From assembly GCA_013365365.1 (NCBI GenBank), contig JABVXU010000299.1, positions 1-64,000 of the forward strand: 64,000 bases of DNA, read 5' to 3'. Origin of the DNA: Cruorifilaria tuberocauda. Lineage: Eukaryota; Nematoda; Chromadorea; Rhabditida; Onchocercidae. Positions 32,789-46,796 of the stretch are shown piece after piece. Made by a program: the position numbers and the translations under genes. The notes beneath the pieces are model-generated. The model was given only the letters and a program-made list of their open reading frames with translations. It did not search any database and had not been told where the DNA came from. Positions within the stretch are counted from its first letter, which is position 1, and each line of letters starts with the position of its first letter.

Positions 32789-34467
32789 GATTGTTAAACT
32801 GCCCGTGCTTTGCCCATTTCCAAAAATGAAATTGACAACATGAATGAAAAATTTTTTCAATTTTAATAAATTTTTAACTTAGAAAACTTTCCCAAACTAA
32901 TTTTCAACTTATTTCTGTAAAAGTTAAGCAAATTATTAATTTGAATTTCAACTTATTAATTAATATGCAATTTACGGTTGGGAAAATGTTGGAAAAAACA
33001 ATATTGTTTTTGCTTACATCAAATAACCATATAACAATGTGATAATATGCAAGCATGTAAGGATCATAGGTCAAGCAGTAAGTAAATTGCTATTGCAACT
33101 GTCAGCAATTGTTCAAAGTTTACTAAATGTTAAAGCTGAATATTTTTTTTTGCCAAAAATTGCAAAAAAATCGCTTAGTTGTAAAATTCTAACTTTCAGA
33201 AAAGAAAAAACTTATTGAATTATCGCAGAAAGTTCTTAAACATAAGAAACAAAAGGAATAAATTGAAAAATTTCAATTGAAAATCGAATTCAAATTATCA
33301 ATGCATTGATTTAATCAATATTTAAGTTTCATTTCTAATATAAAAGAAGATCGAATATCGTCGTACTCTAATAAATACAAACATAGTAAGTCACCTAAGT
33401 TGCTACCTTAACAAACAAAATGATAAACTAATTCAAATTTCTCTTGATGAATGGAAATCTCATATGAATTATTTCTCATTTTCAACTTTGTGAAAATTTC
33501 AAATTTTGCCTTAGGCCTTAGGCTATATAAAATGTATTATCCATAACTAACCATAAAAGCCAAAAATAAGCAAAGAAGCATTAGCTGTAAATAAGTAAAC
33601 ATTCTGATAAATTACTGATATCTTCTTGGCAATGAATGAAAAGTGTACGTATTGGAACTGTTTATAGTTATGAGGGAAGAAGCATCGAAACTGTTTATCA
33701 GGGAAGCATTGGAACTGTTTATGAGAGAAGAAGGAAAGTACAAAACAGTTTTGTACGACGGTTGCTTCTCTCTCTCTCACACTGTCATCCTTATGATTCA
33801 ATCCAATAGCTTAAATATTATTTCTCTTCCCACACCATTGCATAATATTTTACTCAATAACAGTTATTAAATACAGTAAAGTTAAAGTTAAATTTTGTAC
33901 TACTTTTATTAATAGTATAGAATAATAAAATTAGACACAGTATAAAGTTATTCAGTAATATTTTAATTTCCCATTAATCGCTCTGTAATATTTCAATTTC
34001 TCATGAATCATTTGAGGTTAAAATAAATTATTCACCTGAGATAATTCTATTACAAAATGATAAAGTCTGTAAGAAGAGGAAATTTCCTGATTTCTGATCT
34101 CTAAAAACTATAATTCAAATTAGATCATTTAGGTAAATTTTCTATCACTTACTCTAATTAATATTTCAATTTTCCCAAAAGGAAGAAAGTTAATTAAATA
34201 AATTTTATGAATAAATTAAAATTTTTATCATCGATCGGTCAATTTCTTCTAGTTATTTCATATTTTTTAATAGCTTCTCTATTAAAGTTTTAATACAAAT
34301 ACAAATGAAGCATTTTTTTTAATTCCGAATAGGATATATTCCCGGTATTTCTCGATCTTTTACAGGGAAAAACAATCAATATAAATTCTTCCAATCATAT
34401 CATCTTCCCCGAACAGCTAACTTTATATAAGTGTTACATCGAAATTATTCATTATTTACAACATTTG

Positions 34468-34854
34468 CACACACAAACACACATACACACACATACATGC
34501 AAACATGCACACATACACAGACAAAATACACACACATGCACACACACACATACATGCACACAGAAAGATATGCATATACCCATAGTTATATAAATATGAT
34601 ACACAAACATACAAAACATACACGCACACAATCGTACACATACACAGACAAATAAACACACACAGACAGACACACGCCTATAGTTATATAAATACGCATA
34701 CACACACAGACACACACCCATGGTTATATAAACATGCATACATACAAATAGAATTGCACACATACACGGACACACAATATACAGACACACACATGGACAG
34801 ATACACACATATACGCAGACACAGACATACACATACAGACACATACAGACATAG
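34468..34854. repeat. degenerate CA-rich satellite tract with an embedded higher-order unit
   Basis: About 390 bp of (CA)n, CATA and CAGA repeats. Embedded in it is a near-identical segment (core ATAGTTATATAAATA, or TGGTTATATAAACATG) three times, at about 34579-34599, 34676-34700 and 34717-34740. The tract is therefore partly duplicated and not a pure microsatellite. Confidence 0.9.
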
Positions 34855-35138
34855 TTACAAATATGCAAATATAGTACATAACCTAATATTTGTCAAAAAT
34901 TAATTATATACAGGAAGATATGAAGTAATAAAAATGCATTATTTAAGCATAAATTGAATTTAATGTTTCGAATAAGAATTATTCATTGAAATCATTTTGA
35001 AATTATCTGTGAGTTGAATTGAACTGAATCGAATGCGTAAATAATAAATTCAATGAAGGTGAAAAAGTTAGCTAATTTTAGTATTTCTTTTTGAATTATC
35101 GACAGAATGAAATATTATTTGAAAAAAGATTGAAAAAA

Positions 35139-35155
35139 AGAGAGAGAGAGAGAGA
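35139..35155. repeat. (GA)n microsatellite
   Basis: A perfect AG run of about 17 bp in the gene-poor interval. Confidence 0.85.
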
Positions 35156-36553
35156 ATGAATCGATCAAGGAGTTAATATATTTGTAGGAATTTCATTTCA
35201 GTCTATTCCATTCACTTTTCAAGCAATTATATTTTGCAATGACATTGTCCAATTAAAGGTAAGTGATGAAATAGTAATTACCCTGTTAACATGTTTGCAT
35301 TACCTTTACTTTATGTACTAACTCAAGTTTATTCATCTTATTTACTTTATTTTTCAATGAAGTTGTAATAACTATCGTCGAGAAATATACAATGAACAGA
35401 ATATACTTTCAAATTACTGTTTCAAACTGTAGCATCCAAATGGAAAAAAAAATTCATGACCAAAGGAAATAAGTAATTGAGTAATATGTGCATTTTTTAT
35501 TTGAACTGATTTCGCACGCACAAAATTTATTTCCGTAGAATAATAGATGATAATTTTGATAAGTAAGATTTTAAAAGTTTAAAAATTGATTTGTGTTCCC
35601 TTCCATTCATCTAAACCTTGAAATAAAGACATGAATGAAGTGATTAATAGTTAGAAATTCAATGTAACAATCAGGAACAAGTTATATAAGTACAATTGAA
35701 TAAAAAATAATAGTATACTAGAGAAAAAAAAACAAGTTATCCGGACTTGAAATTACATCGAACCACTCATGTCATCCTATTCAAGTTTTGCCAATTTGAT
35801 TGTGAAGTAAACCAAAATGTGAGATTAGAATTTTTTTTAATTATATTGACAATTAAAAACTGAAAAATTCATTAATTCAAAAAATTTAAACTAAAAACGA
35901 ATTCAAAAAACTTTATTTTCATTTTTTTTGCTTCAGAATAATGGAAGGAAAATTTCATGTTTCTGTAAATGAAAATAAAGTGATAATAACAGGAATAAAG
36001 TTTGTTTTGAAAACTGCCTTAATGGAAGAAGTCAAATTTCAAATTTTAAATAATGAATTTTTCAATTCTATATTTAAAAAGAAAAGTGGTAAGGAAAATT
36101 ACTCATCGTAATGAGTATCAAAATCAAATTTAAAAATTAAAATTTGTTCAAAAGTAAAAAAGAAATAAAAGATTAGAAATTAGATGAAAATTGTTATTTT
36201 TTATGATTTACGATTAAAGAGTAACAACTAAACCGATGATTTGATTAGCTTTTTTTTTTTGGTCGTCTCGTTGAAATGAAAAATTGATTGCTGTCAATTT
36301 AAAGCAAAATTAGCTTAAATTAATTAGTGCAATTCATAGGAAATTCTAGTGAATTCAACAAAATTGAAGTAATTCAGGTAAGAGCTATGGAAAAGTTTAA
36401 AGAAAAGCAAAAATTGATTTCTATAAAAATAAATCAAAAATTCTTTTTTTGACGAAAGGAATTTATATATATACATATGCGGAGAGGAGAAGAAAAAAAT
36501 TAAAAAAAAATTAGGTCATTAATGAGCAAACTTTAATAATAAATAATAAATTT

Positions 36554-36582
36554 AAATAATAAATTTTTTTTTCATGGAAAAA
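36554..36582. repeat. dispersed repeat copy 1
   Basis: The word AAATAATAAA followed by a T-run and TTCATGGAAA occurs here and again at 37401-37427. It is a short low-complexity direct repeat about 850 bp apart, possibly from local duplication. Confidence 0.5.
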
Positions 36583-36890
36583 AAAGAAAAAATTATTTTC
36601 ATAATTTAGTAGTAAATATAAACTGAAATGAATTCATTCATTCATATCAAATAAAGTTTCCTTAAATATATTTATTGCAAAATAACCCCTGAATTAGGTA
36701 ACTGTCCTCAATTTTAATTTCACCTGTATACACAATCGAATAGTTCAACGATACGTTGACACCGTAACACTACAAAATTTATTTTTACTTATAATGGAAA
36801 TTTCCCAGCGAGATTTTCAAGAAACGAAGGACAAATTGATGAATTATTGTGGTGAAATATTAGAAATATAAAACTGATGCAAAATTAAAA

Positions 36891-37084
36891 ATTTATTTAG
36901 AAAGGAAATTCGAGCCAAATGAAATAATAAATTTAAGTATTGCAGTTTTCAAGTATCGAGGATTAAACTTGATATAATAATTCCAGGTGATTTATTTAAG
37001 AAATAAATTGGAGCTAAATGAAATAATAGGTTTAAGTATTACAGTATCGAGGATTAAACCTTGAAACAATAATTCCAGGTAATT
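36891..37084. repeat. two-copy tandem duplication, period about 97 bp
   Basis: Copy 1 (about 36891-36989) and copy 2 (about 36990-37084) share the order atttattta(a)g, gagcNaaatgaaataata, tttaagtatt(g/a)cag, tatcgaggattaaac and aataattccaggt. Copy 2 lacks a short stretch after the CAG and carries scattered substitutions. Confidence 0.8.
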
Positions 37085-38178
37085 TAAAAAGATTTGAAAA
37101 AGAAAAAACTTACGTTCATTTTTTTTTTGGAAAAATTGAGAGGATTATTATCTTTGGAGATGAAATTGAAAATTATGCGTACACGTATATACATATTTAA
37201 AAAATCATGCATTAACTTTTCACCTTTCAGGTTAATTTAAGAACTGAGAAAAGAATGCTGAAATGACAACAAAGTATACAATTGAAAATGTTTAACATTA
37301 GTATCAAATATAGACGAAACTTGAAAAAAAGTTTCATTCTTTTTCTTAGTCATTTATTTAAGAAAAAGAAAGTACAATCTTTACTTGAAACAAATTTTTT
37401 AAATAATAAATTTTTTTTCATGGAAAATGGAAATTACAATCAATGACAAATGATAGTAATTTCCATCCTCGAACTATAAAATTTAAGAGAGGTCTTTTGA
37501 AAATTTCATAATACTTACTTTTTACAGGTAGGGGAAGTTAAGTTAACAAAGTAAAGTTTGCAGATGGAATGATCAAAGCCATTCCATTGTTTGTTTTAAC
37601 GATGTCATTGCAGTTGTAACAATATAATATTCAAAAGAAAATAAATAAATTCAGTTTGCGTTATAAAATCAATTAAGCTTTTTAATTTTAACTTTGTATT
37701 TGAATTTTGCTTTACAATTCCTCATAAATTGCTTAAATTACTTAAAAGTTATAAATTTTTTTTAAAATTATCTTGAAGATAAATTAAGAGAGCAGAAGGA
37801 AGTGAATTTGATTTGATTTTATTTTTTTCCTTTTCAAATGCAGAGGATACGAAACATTTTTTTCATTAATGAATATCAAGAGAATTGGAATTTTAAAAAA
37901 TTTCAATTTTTCAACAAATCGAAAAAAATAATTAAATACGAAAATTCTAAAAAAATCATTAGAAGTTTGTAGAAAATAAACAAAATAAATTAAAATTTTA
38001 AAGAACAAAAACTAAAAAACAATGACAAGAAATCAATATTTACAGTGAATTAGCATTGATTGATAAAATAAAATTTATTATCAGTAGAATTAATATAGGA
38101 ATAATATCCGCGTGATATTTAAATGTAATTTATTTATTTACTTACTTCAGTACATTTGCACTTTGGTATACAAGAAAA

Positions 38179-38796
38179 GGTAAATTAAAATTTATAATTA
38201 ACAGTAATAACACCGAAGGAATGAACCTTACAGTAGTAATACAGAAGAAATGAAACTTACAATAATAATAATAATACCAAAGAAATGAAACTTACAATAA
38301 TAATAATACCAAAGAAATGAAACTTACAATAATAATAATAATACCAAAGAAATGAAACTTACAATAGTAATACCGAAGAAATGAAATTATTAATGGAATT
38401 AAGAATGAATGGAAATAATTACAAATGTCCCAATTGATGTTTACAGAGAAAGCCAAAAATGCATTCGCATTCATTCAGGTGCGTCTAATCAACCGATTTT
38501 TCGACATTGTCGGATAAAACGGATGAATGGACGGATGAGTAGTTCGAATAAGAAAAAGAAAATTTTCATAATTTTTTTTTTGATTTGTGCAAACAATCCA
38601 TTCTATTTGAAATTCACTCCGCTTTTCATTCCTCCGTAATGAAAAAAAAAAAAGAAAGAATTCATTTTTTGAGAAAAGAGAAATAAAAATGGTAAATTAC
38701 AATTTATAATTAACAATAATAATATCAAAGAAATAATACTTACAATAATAATACTAAAGAAGAAGTAAATCTTATAATAGTAATATCAAAGAAATT
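38179..38796. repeat. split minisatellite, 32-36 bp unit
   Basis: About five copies of a unit of the form agaaatgaaacttacaa plus a variable (taa)n and taccaa occupy 38212-38388. The lead-in ggtaaatta, tttataattaaca at 38179-38220 recurs at 38691-38732, followed by more degenerate units to 38796. The roughly 300 bp between the blocks (38400-38690) is not repetitive and is less AT-rich. Confidence 0.8.
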
Positions 38797-41700
38797 AATT
38801 GATATTTTGAATAATGACAATTATTATCAATTTTATTTCTGAAAGATTAAAATTTTTTAAATTTTAAAAGTTCTTTAGTTTTAATCAGTTTTTTAAAAGC
38901 ATTGAAATTCTTCAAGCTTATCAGTTTTCGAAAAAATTTAAAGTTTCTCAGGTTTACCAAATTTTTGATAGATTAAAATTCTTCAGTTTTATCAATTCTC
39001 GAAAGATTAATAATATTCAAGTGCAATTTTAGAATTTCGTATTTTTTTTTATTTGAAAATAAAATAAATTATTTTGCTCATTTCTACGAAAAATTTCATA
39101 AAAAAAAAGGAAACTTCTAGAAAAGTGTAAAATTATTATTTCTATAACGAAAAATCCTTTCATTTTTTGAAAAAAAATATATAAATGCCTTGACAATGAA
39201 ATTTATTTTAATTGAAAACAAAAAAAGCTTATCAACTGATCAAACAAACTACAATTTAAGTTTTAATTTGAATAATTAGTAAAAAAAAAATTCTCTATCA
39301 TCGTTTCAAAATGATTCGTTTCAATAAATTGCAATAAAAGTTCATCCCTAAAATATTTTACAACTTTAAAATCTCAATAAATATTTCTACCATCATTATA
39401 ATAACTTGCATTCAGTACATTTATTTTATTGCAATAAAGAATTTCTCAATTTGAAATCTTCAAAATCAATATTTTTCATTTATCATCTATATCAATCAAT
39501 ACTTTCAGTGTTGAAAGAATAATTTGAAAAGATAGAAAGTTACTTTACTTTATAGGTAGAGTAACTGTGATTATTTTTAACCAAAAAAAAAATTATTTAA
39601 TCAATTTCTTTTCTTTCCTTCCTATCATTTTTTTCCTTTGCAATCAATTTCTATCTATCGAACATTTTTTGATATCCGTAAAGAGTAGGCTGATTTTCAT
39701 CATTCGCGAAATCCCAAATGAATGACTGCTTGGAGGAAGAGGAATTGGTTGAACAGGATTCCAGAATTCAATTTATTACTGTTGTCATCGAATATGTATG
39801 ATAACAATGGAAGGTTGATTGAAGTAATTTTAGTTATCAAAATTTCCTCTTCCAAAATTCAATTAAAATTTTTGTAGATAATAAATTTTTTGAAGATAGG
39901 GAATTTTACTTCTGTTCGGTACAATTTTTAAAAACGATCATTTCACCAATTTATCTGTTAGCTAATTTTCTTAACTTAAATCTAAAGTTTAAAAAGCATG
40001 AAAGTTTAAAAGTAAACTCAATTTTCGTTTATTTACGATAATTTCTACACGAATGACGACAAAATTTACCAATAATTTCAGAACTTTTTACTGAAAATTT
40101 TTCAAATTTAACAAATCAAAATCTTCTTTTTATCAAATAATCTTCACATTGAATAATCAAAAAAGTTTTTGTTGTCAAAAAAAAATCTTAAATATATTAC
40201 TTTTTCAATGCACTTTATATTTCAAATATAACTATTTAAGTTTTTTTTGATTAACACCGATCGATAAGCCACTAAGCTTCTCCTTGTTGCATCTAAACTA
40301 AACGACAAAACTTTTAAATATTCTATAACTCGTAATATTTTATTTTCTATAATATATTTTATTGGCAATCGATTTCCAAATGTATAAAGTATTACTTAAT
40401 GAATTGAAGTAATTATTATTAATTTAATTGAATTTCAAAAACAAATCTGAAACTTATTTTTGACTCTATTCGTGAAATATTAGTACTGAAAGAAAAGTTG
40501 GAATATTTTTCCATAGAAATTTATTGAAATAATTTGAAATATTTTTAGATTACAAAAAATTTATAGTATAATGATTACTTTTCAACAGCGAAGATTGTAT
40601 TTTTTTAGTATTCCGATTAATTATATTAATAGTTCAAAGCTGATTTGAAAAGAAGAAATTGAATTAATCACATCGTTTTCTCTAAGAAACCTGAATTTCC
40701 CGATCCCCAAACTAATTTAATTAATTAATCAACTTTTTTTTAATTCTTTAGCACTTCTAATTTCTCCTTCTAATTGCCTTAATTAATCATTTGAATAATA
40801 TACGAGTTATATTCTAAGCATAGATCAATTCATCGTAATTTCTCAAGCATGAAGTTATTATGTTACGTTCCACGTATCACGTGCGTTAATCAGTTTACGG
40901 CTCATTGATCATCAGTAAATGATAAGACACTTTATACTTTAAGAAATAAGTTGCAAAAATGAGAGAAAATAAGAAAAATCAAAATTTTTTCTTTTTCAGG
41001 GAGACTAACATTTTGTTTACTTGACATATTAGTATTATTAAGAAACTTTCAAAGAATGATAAAAATTATTTTAACTAAATTAAATTCTTAATTTGATAAG
41101 TGATAAGAAGAGAGTTAAAGAGAGAGAGAGAAAAGGGAATAAATTTATTGAAAAACTGAATTAATCTACATAAATGATGACAATCTCATTCCCTTTTTCA
41201 TTCAAAAATATGATCATGTGAATTCCGGCATTCTTATGATCTCTGAAGATTGATTGAAAAAAAGTGTGATCAAAAATTTATCATTTTTGTCTTTTCAGGT
41301 CACTGATCAATTTAAGATATTTTTTTCCGGTTGATACAAATTTATTTTCAGATAACAATTGATAATTGATTAACTTTTTCAAGTTAAATCCACCTAAAAT
41401 CTCGTTTGCTTTCTCAAAAAAAAGTTTAGAAAAGTAAAAATTTATAGAATAGTGTTTTTTTAAATGTTTCAAGAATTTTAATCTTTATTTTAGAATTGAT
41501 AATTCGCTGATATTTTATGAGTATTTGTTAATTAAAAATGAATAATATTGCAAAATTATCGTTACTCAAAGATAATTAGAATTTACTTTAGAATTAAATA
41601 AAAATACATTTTATTGAGATATAAAAGTTTTTTAACAAAAAAAAAAAATAATTGAGAAATTCTAGAATCGATAATTATTTAAGAAATTCTAAGATCGATA

Positions 41701-42203
41701 ACTAATGAATTAATTTTTTTTTTGTTCTCAGATACCTCCTATGTTATTCATTTTCATGATTTCATGCAACATTGGCATTTCAGCATCTTTCAAAAAAATT
41801 TGTTGAAATTGTTTCAGATGAGTGATTATTAGTAAGATAGCTATTACTACCGCTAATTTACTCCATCCATCAGCTAAATGATAACTGAGAGTATAAGATG
41901 AGGTAAGATTTAAAGAAGAAAGTGCAAAAGTCTTATTTCATGTCTTTAATATTCCATGCATTTTTGAATTTTTGTTTTCTTTACAGCTTTTTCAACAGCA
42001 AACAAGAACATACATGAGAAATGCACTTATTTTAATGATTATTTCATTTCAGTTAGCTTCGATCAAAAGCTTAATTATAACAAGTTGATAACTGATAATT
42101 CCATTAATGTGTTCTTTCATTATAATTAATAAGTTATTGATTGGAGATCACAACGTGAGTTTGTTTTTTCTAATTTAAAAAACAAAAGACAAACATACCA
42201 ACC

Positions 42204-43105
42204 GCTCTCTCTCTCTCTTCCTCTTTCACCCTCCTACTCTTTCTTTTTATCTTTTTCCTTTTCCTTGTGTAATGATTATCTTTTCGTAGAATTAAACGTG
42301 AAATAATTATCTTCTAAAAAAAGTACTTTAGTGGAAGAGAAGAAAAAAGATAAAAAAAGTACTTTGGTGAAATGGAAAGAAAGAGAGAGAGAGAAGAGAT
42401 GGATAAAGAAATTATTTAAATTGGTTAGGATTAAAATATCAGAAATAATCAGTGCAAAAGAAGTTACTCTCTCTCTCTCTCTCTCTCTCTCATAAATCAA
42501 ATAATTTGTACAAAGGTAATTAATTGATAAATTTATGCTAATAATTACATAAAGTATTAGATAGGCTTTTTCCGGCACTAAATATGATATAAGCTAATCA
42601 TTTTTTCCCTTTTCTCTCTCTCTCTCTCTTTCTCTCTGATATTTAATCATATTCTTATACTTTGAAAAAGCTAGCTTGATTAAGTTTGAATGGTAATATC
42701 GAAGTTTAAGCGCTTCATTAGTGTCCTCTTCATCATCAACAGCATCATTAACTATTCCAATCCAGTAACTTCATTAGCTAAACCACCACTAAACCACTAA
42801 ACCAAATTCCAATTCTTTCCATTCCATTCAACTTTTTGGGATATTCCGGGAGTGGAAAGAGGAAAGAGAGAAATGACGAGATAGAGTGCAACAGATAGAG
42901 AGAGGAGAGAGTTTTCACGTTAAACTCATTACTTCTCCACTTTCTCACTATTAAATTATCATACATCATTGATGCATAAAAATCTACATCTCTCAAAAAA
43001 TTGCATGAAAAGAAAGGGAGAGAGAGAGAGAGAAAAGAAAAAACGAAACAGAAAAAGAGAATAATCTATAAGCTTTCAAGAGAAAGAGAGAAAAAGAGGG
43101 AGAGA
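42204..43105. repeat. cluster of alternating (CT)n and (GA)n tracts
   Basis: CT tracts at 42204-42232, 42467-42491 and 42611-42638 alternate with GA tracts at 42374-42399, about 42888-42912, 43011-43040 and 43081-43104. A duplicated aaaaaaagtacttt word lies at about 42315 and 42353. The opposite strandedness allows the tracts to pair. Confidence 0.85.
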
Positions 43106-46100
43106 TGCATATATTTCTCTTATTATACATTCATTTTTCGTTCTTTTTTTGGAATTACTTTTAATACTTGTTTTCTCTGGTATATACTGGTAGCTAGAAA
43201 ATGCGGGGTAATTTAACTTCCTGAAGATACTGCATTCAATCATTTATCAGTAATATCTTTTTTGCTTTACATGAAATGAACATCAATTTACAGTTACTAT
43301 ATTACTGATAAATAATTTAATGTATCTACCGGAAGTTGAGCAAAATTCATTTTCATTAGTTTGAATTCATACCAAATCATTATTTAATTATTTAATTAAC
43401 ATTTGATTAAATCGGAAATACTTCTTATATAGTACTTGAAAATATACTTTAATCATTCTCGAGTTAGATAAAAATATTCGAAGTGTAATTTATGGATACA
43501 TGGATATATGATAAATGACTTTTATATACTTTACCCATTTAAATTTCTGCATAAATATGATAAATTAGTTAAAATTTTTATTTTAATTTTTTACTATCAC
43601 AAAAAAAAAAGAGAGATCAATTGAGAAAAAAAAGCGATAAATGATGAAGAAAGATAAGTGGAAAGTATGAAAAAGATAAAAAAATGCGAAATAATCATTT
43701 CAATTTATTCAAGCTTTTCTCGATTGGCACAATATTCTCATGAATTCTTCTTATCTCTTTAAATATCAACGCAAACAATTGAGATAATTTTTCGTGACAG
43801 TCACTCTTAGAGAGATTATCTCAGAGAAAAGATAATCATTGAGCCATTAGTTCTTTTTTTCTTCCCTATCAATTCATTTATCATTTCATTCAAACAAGTG
43901 AAGAATGAATTTTATCAAATTTTTTATTATTTTTATCATCATTTATTATGATTTTTTATCAAATTACTATTATTTGTCATTTAATAAAAGTGCAATTTTG
44001 ATAAATCTTTTTGAGGTGATAATTGATCGTTTTTAAATCTTTTTTTTTCACTTTGGATTATTAAATGGATTAAAAGGACAAGTTAAATAGATCTGAATAA
44101 GTTAAATAAAAAAAAAAGTTAAATAGATCTGAGAGATAACAACTGAAAATATAATTTATTTCATTTCGTGCTTTAATCAATCAAATTAGCTCTTTTTTTA
44201 ATCAGATAGCAATCTGTTTTAACATAATTTGTTAATGATTGATATAATTTGAAATTATTAATCATGAAATATCTTCAACTATAAGCATCAATATACTCGA
44301 GTAAGAGAGCAATTAGCATTATCATGATATCTTATCACTGCAGTTACTATTCTTCAATCTGTGGCTAATTCATTGATTGTTAGCAAAGGAAAATGGGAAG
44401 GAAGGAAGGAAAAAAAATCAAATAAAAATTTTGCAACTAATGGAATTGATTCTAAAATTGCCATTTGCATTTCTCATTGTTGCTTCATTCCAATGGAGCA
44501 TATCAACCTTGCAGAGATCAAAGGTTATCACCTAGACTTACTCTAAATTCCACTTAGTTTAAGATGACAAATTGAAAAAAAGAAAGAAATTTTTATTGTA
44601 ATATTTATTTATTTAAATTTGAATAAGCGAAAATTCCACGCATTTTAAAGGCAATTATTCGAAGCTTCTTCTTCTGCAACAAATTAGTGCTTGAAGAAGA
44701 AGCTGCTTAAGAATTCAAACAAATGGAAATTCGAAATGATCGAACGACCTCTTACCATTTTCATGTTACTACTCCATGCAACACTGATTTTAAATTCTTA
44801 TCTGTCACCATCGCTGAATTATAATGGAATGTGTGAAATTTCAAAGTTTCCCATTTTCCTTGATTTATCAATTGCTTATCAAAAATGATTACAGGAAATT
44901 GATAAACATATAAAACTCCTTTATTTTTTCTTGAAAATACTTCATTTTTTAGCTAATTTCAAAGTTATAAATCTATCTAAATTTTTGAATCAATAATTTT
45001 CTAATTCATTCTGCTATTTGCTTTATTAATTATTATTTAATTATTATTGATTATTAATTAATTATTATTAATTATTATTTGAATACTAGCATCAATCCTA
45101 TTTAACATTTTTTCTTCCTTTATCAAGAATTATATACTGTTTAATTATTTCCAGCTACTTTTCTCGGCATAAATAACTATGGAAAGAAGAGTAGCAGCCA
45201 TATTTAGCTCAGTTTGATGTTTGATTATTACATTTGATATTTTCTATCCGTTACTTATCCGTTCAAAGTATCTATACTTATTTCACAGTTTAGGAATCTT
45301 CGAAATTTCTTAACGAAGTGAAACTGTTCATTGATAAGAATCGCTTGGATCACGGAAATAGAATATAGAACGTGAAAGGGAATATCATTGAAATTTATTA
45401 AGATCAATTATCGATTTTTTACTTTATCGATTGACAAAAAATAAACATCAGCGAAACGAATTATTGAACTAATAACCTAAATTCTCCGCTTATCATATAA
45501 AAATTTGTTTCAGAAAAAAAAAACTTTATAGGACTAAAGTTTTCTGCGAAAATCGTTTTTATTTAGAAATATTTTTAATCTTTCTATTTTCTAAAATATT
45601 TCTATTCAAAACTAAATCATAATAGTTTATTGAAATGAAGAGTTATCATAGCTTTTAATGCTAATACACCACTATGATAATATCACCCTGGAGATTTTTT
45701 TTCCGAGATTGTTAAAACCTAAAATGGTTTTAAAAGCTTATGAAATCCATTTACAAACTAATCAATCGTTGTAACTGTTAATAATGAATGAAAAAAATCT
45801 GAATTATATCTCTATTTCGATTCAATGAAATTGTTTGAAATGATAAAACCTTTCATTAGGCCATTAAAGAGAAAATGATTTATGATCGATCATTATAAAA
45901 AATCATCGTATAAAATTTCCTTGTCCATTTTCCAGATCTAAAATATCAACAAAAGCTATCATCATCCCTTGCAATATTATACTGATATACTTTCATCAAA
46001 TCTTATCATTCCTTCTATCAACTAGTAATCTTTTACTTTTTTGTTGTTTAAGTTATCATGTATTCGTTCTTGTTTGTATTAAAGCTTTTAAATAATTATT

Positions 46101-46690
46101 TAAAAATTATTGTATTTAATAGATTAATCAAAATGGATTGATAATTTAGCATTAATACTGATTTAATTTAAATTCCTCTAGATCTAATGATAATATTATT
46201 AACTTATATTTCGTTAATGGGTATGATAATTATAGTATCATTAACTTTCATAATGATTCTGACTATTAATACGGTGTATCGTATTAAGTATCCTGAAGTG
46301 TTGAAAGCATTAAGTATTTCTTGAGATTAACATAAAATTGGAATTCGAATATCAATTATGCTTGAATTTTCTACAAACAATAATTTACTTTAACTTAACT
46401 TTCAGTTTAGCACTTATCAATTCGTTATCAATTGTTTTTTTTATTTATTTTGTTGAATTTTATTTTTATCTTTTATTTCTAAATTTTTTTCACATTCCGA
46501 AATAAATATCAAATATTTTGAAATGATAGAAATATTTGAAATGTTGAGATGATGTCGAATTGATATTAAACAATCTGATAGATTTGATAAAATCATTGTA
46601 AGTCACGCAAAAACTAAAAAAGAATTTTCAAATCAACTCAAATATAATTGATTAGGAATTTTCTTTTTCAATTATCTTTTATATCAAACA

Positions 46691-46796
46691 GGTAAATGTT
46701 GACATTTCACTTAAAGTGATTTTGCAGTAGCAGTATTACTTTAAGTGAAATATATGGAAATTTTATTTTGTTCACTTAAAATGCTCCAAATTTACC
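46691..46796. repeat. nested inverted repeat (hairpin or small element)
   Basis: The inner arms 46704-46717 (ATTTCACTTAAAGT) and 46738-46751 are perfect reverse complements, extendable by three pairs including one G-T, with a loop around GCAGTAGCAG. Outer arms GGTAAAT (46691-46697) and ATTTACC (46790-46796) are also complementary. A partial extra copy, ttcacttaaaatg, lies at 46771-46783. Confidence 0.6.

Noticed and set aside
34452..34868. 138-residue Cys/Val/Tyr-rich minus-strand open frame
   Set aside because: It is a translation of the CA-rich repeat tract, with no domain.
42276..42578. 100-residue Ser/Phe/Leu-rich minus-strand open frame
   Set aside because: It is made of CT/GA microsatellite and AT-rich DNA, with no motif.
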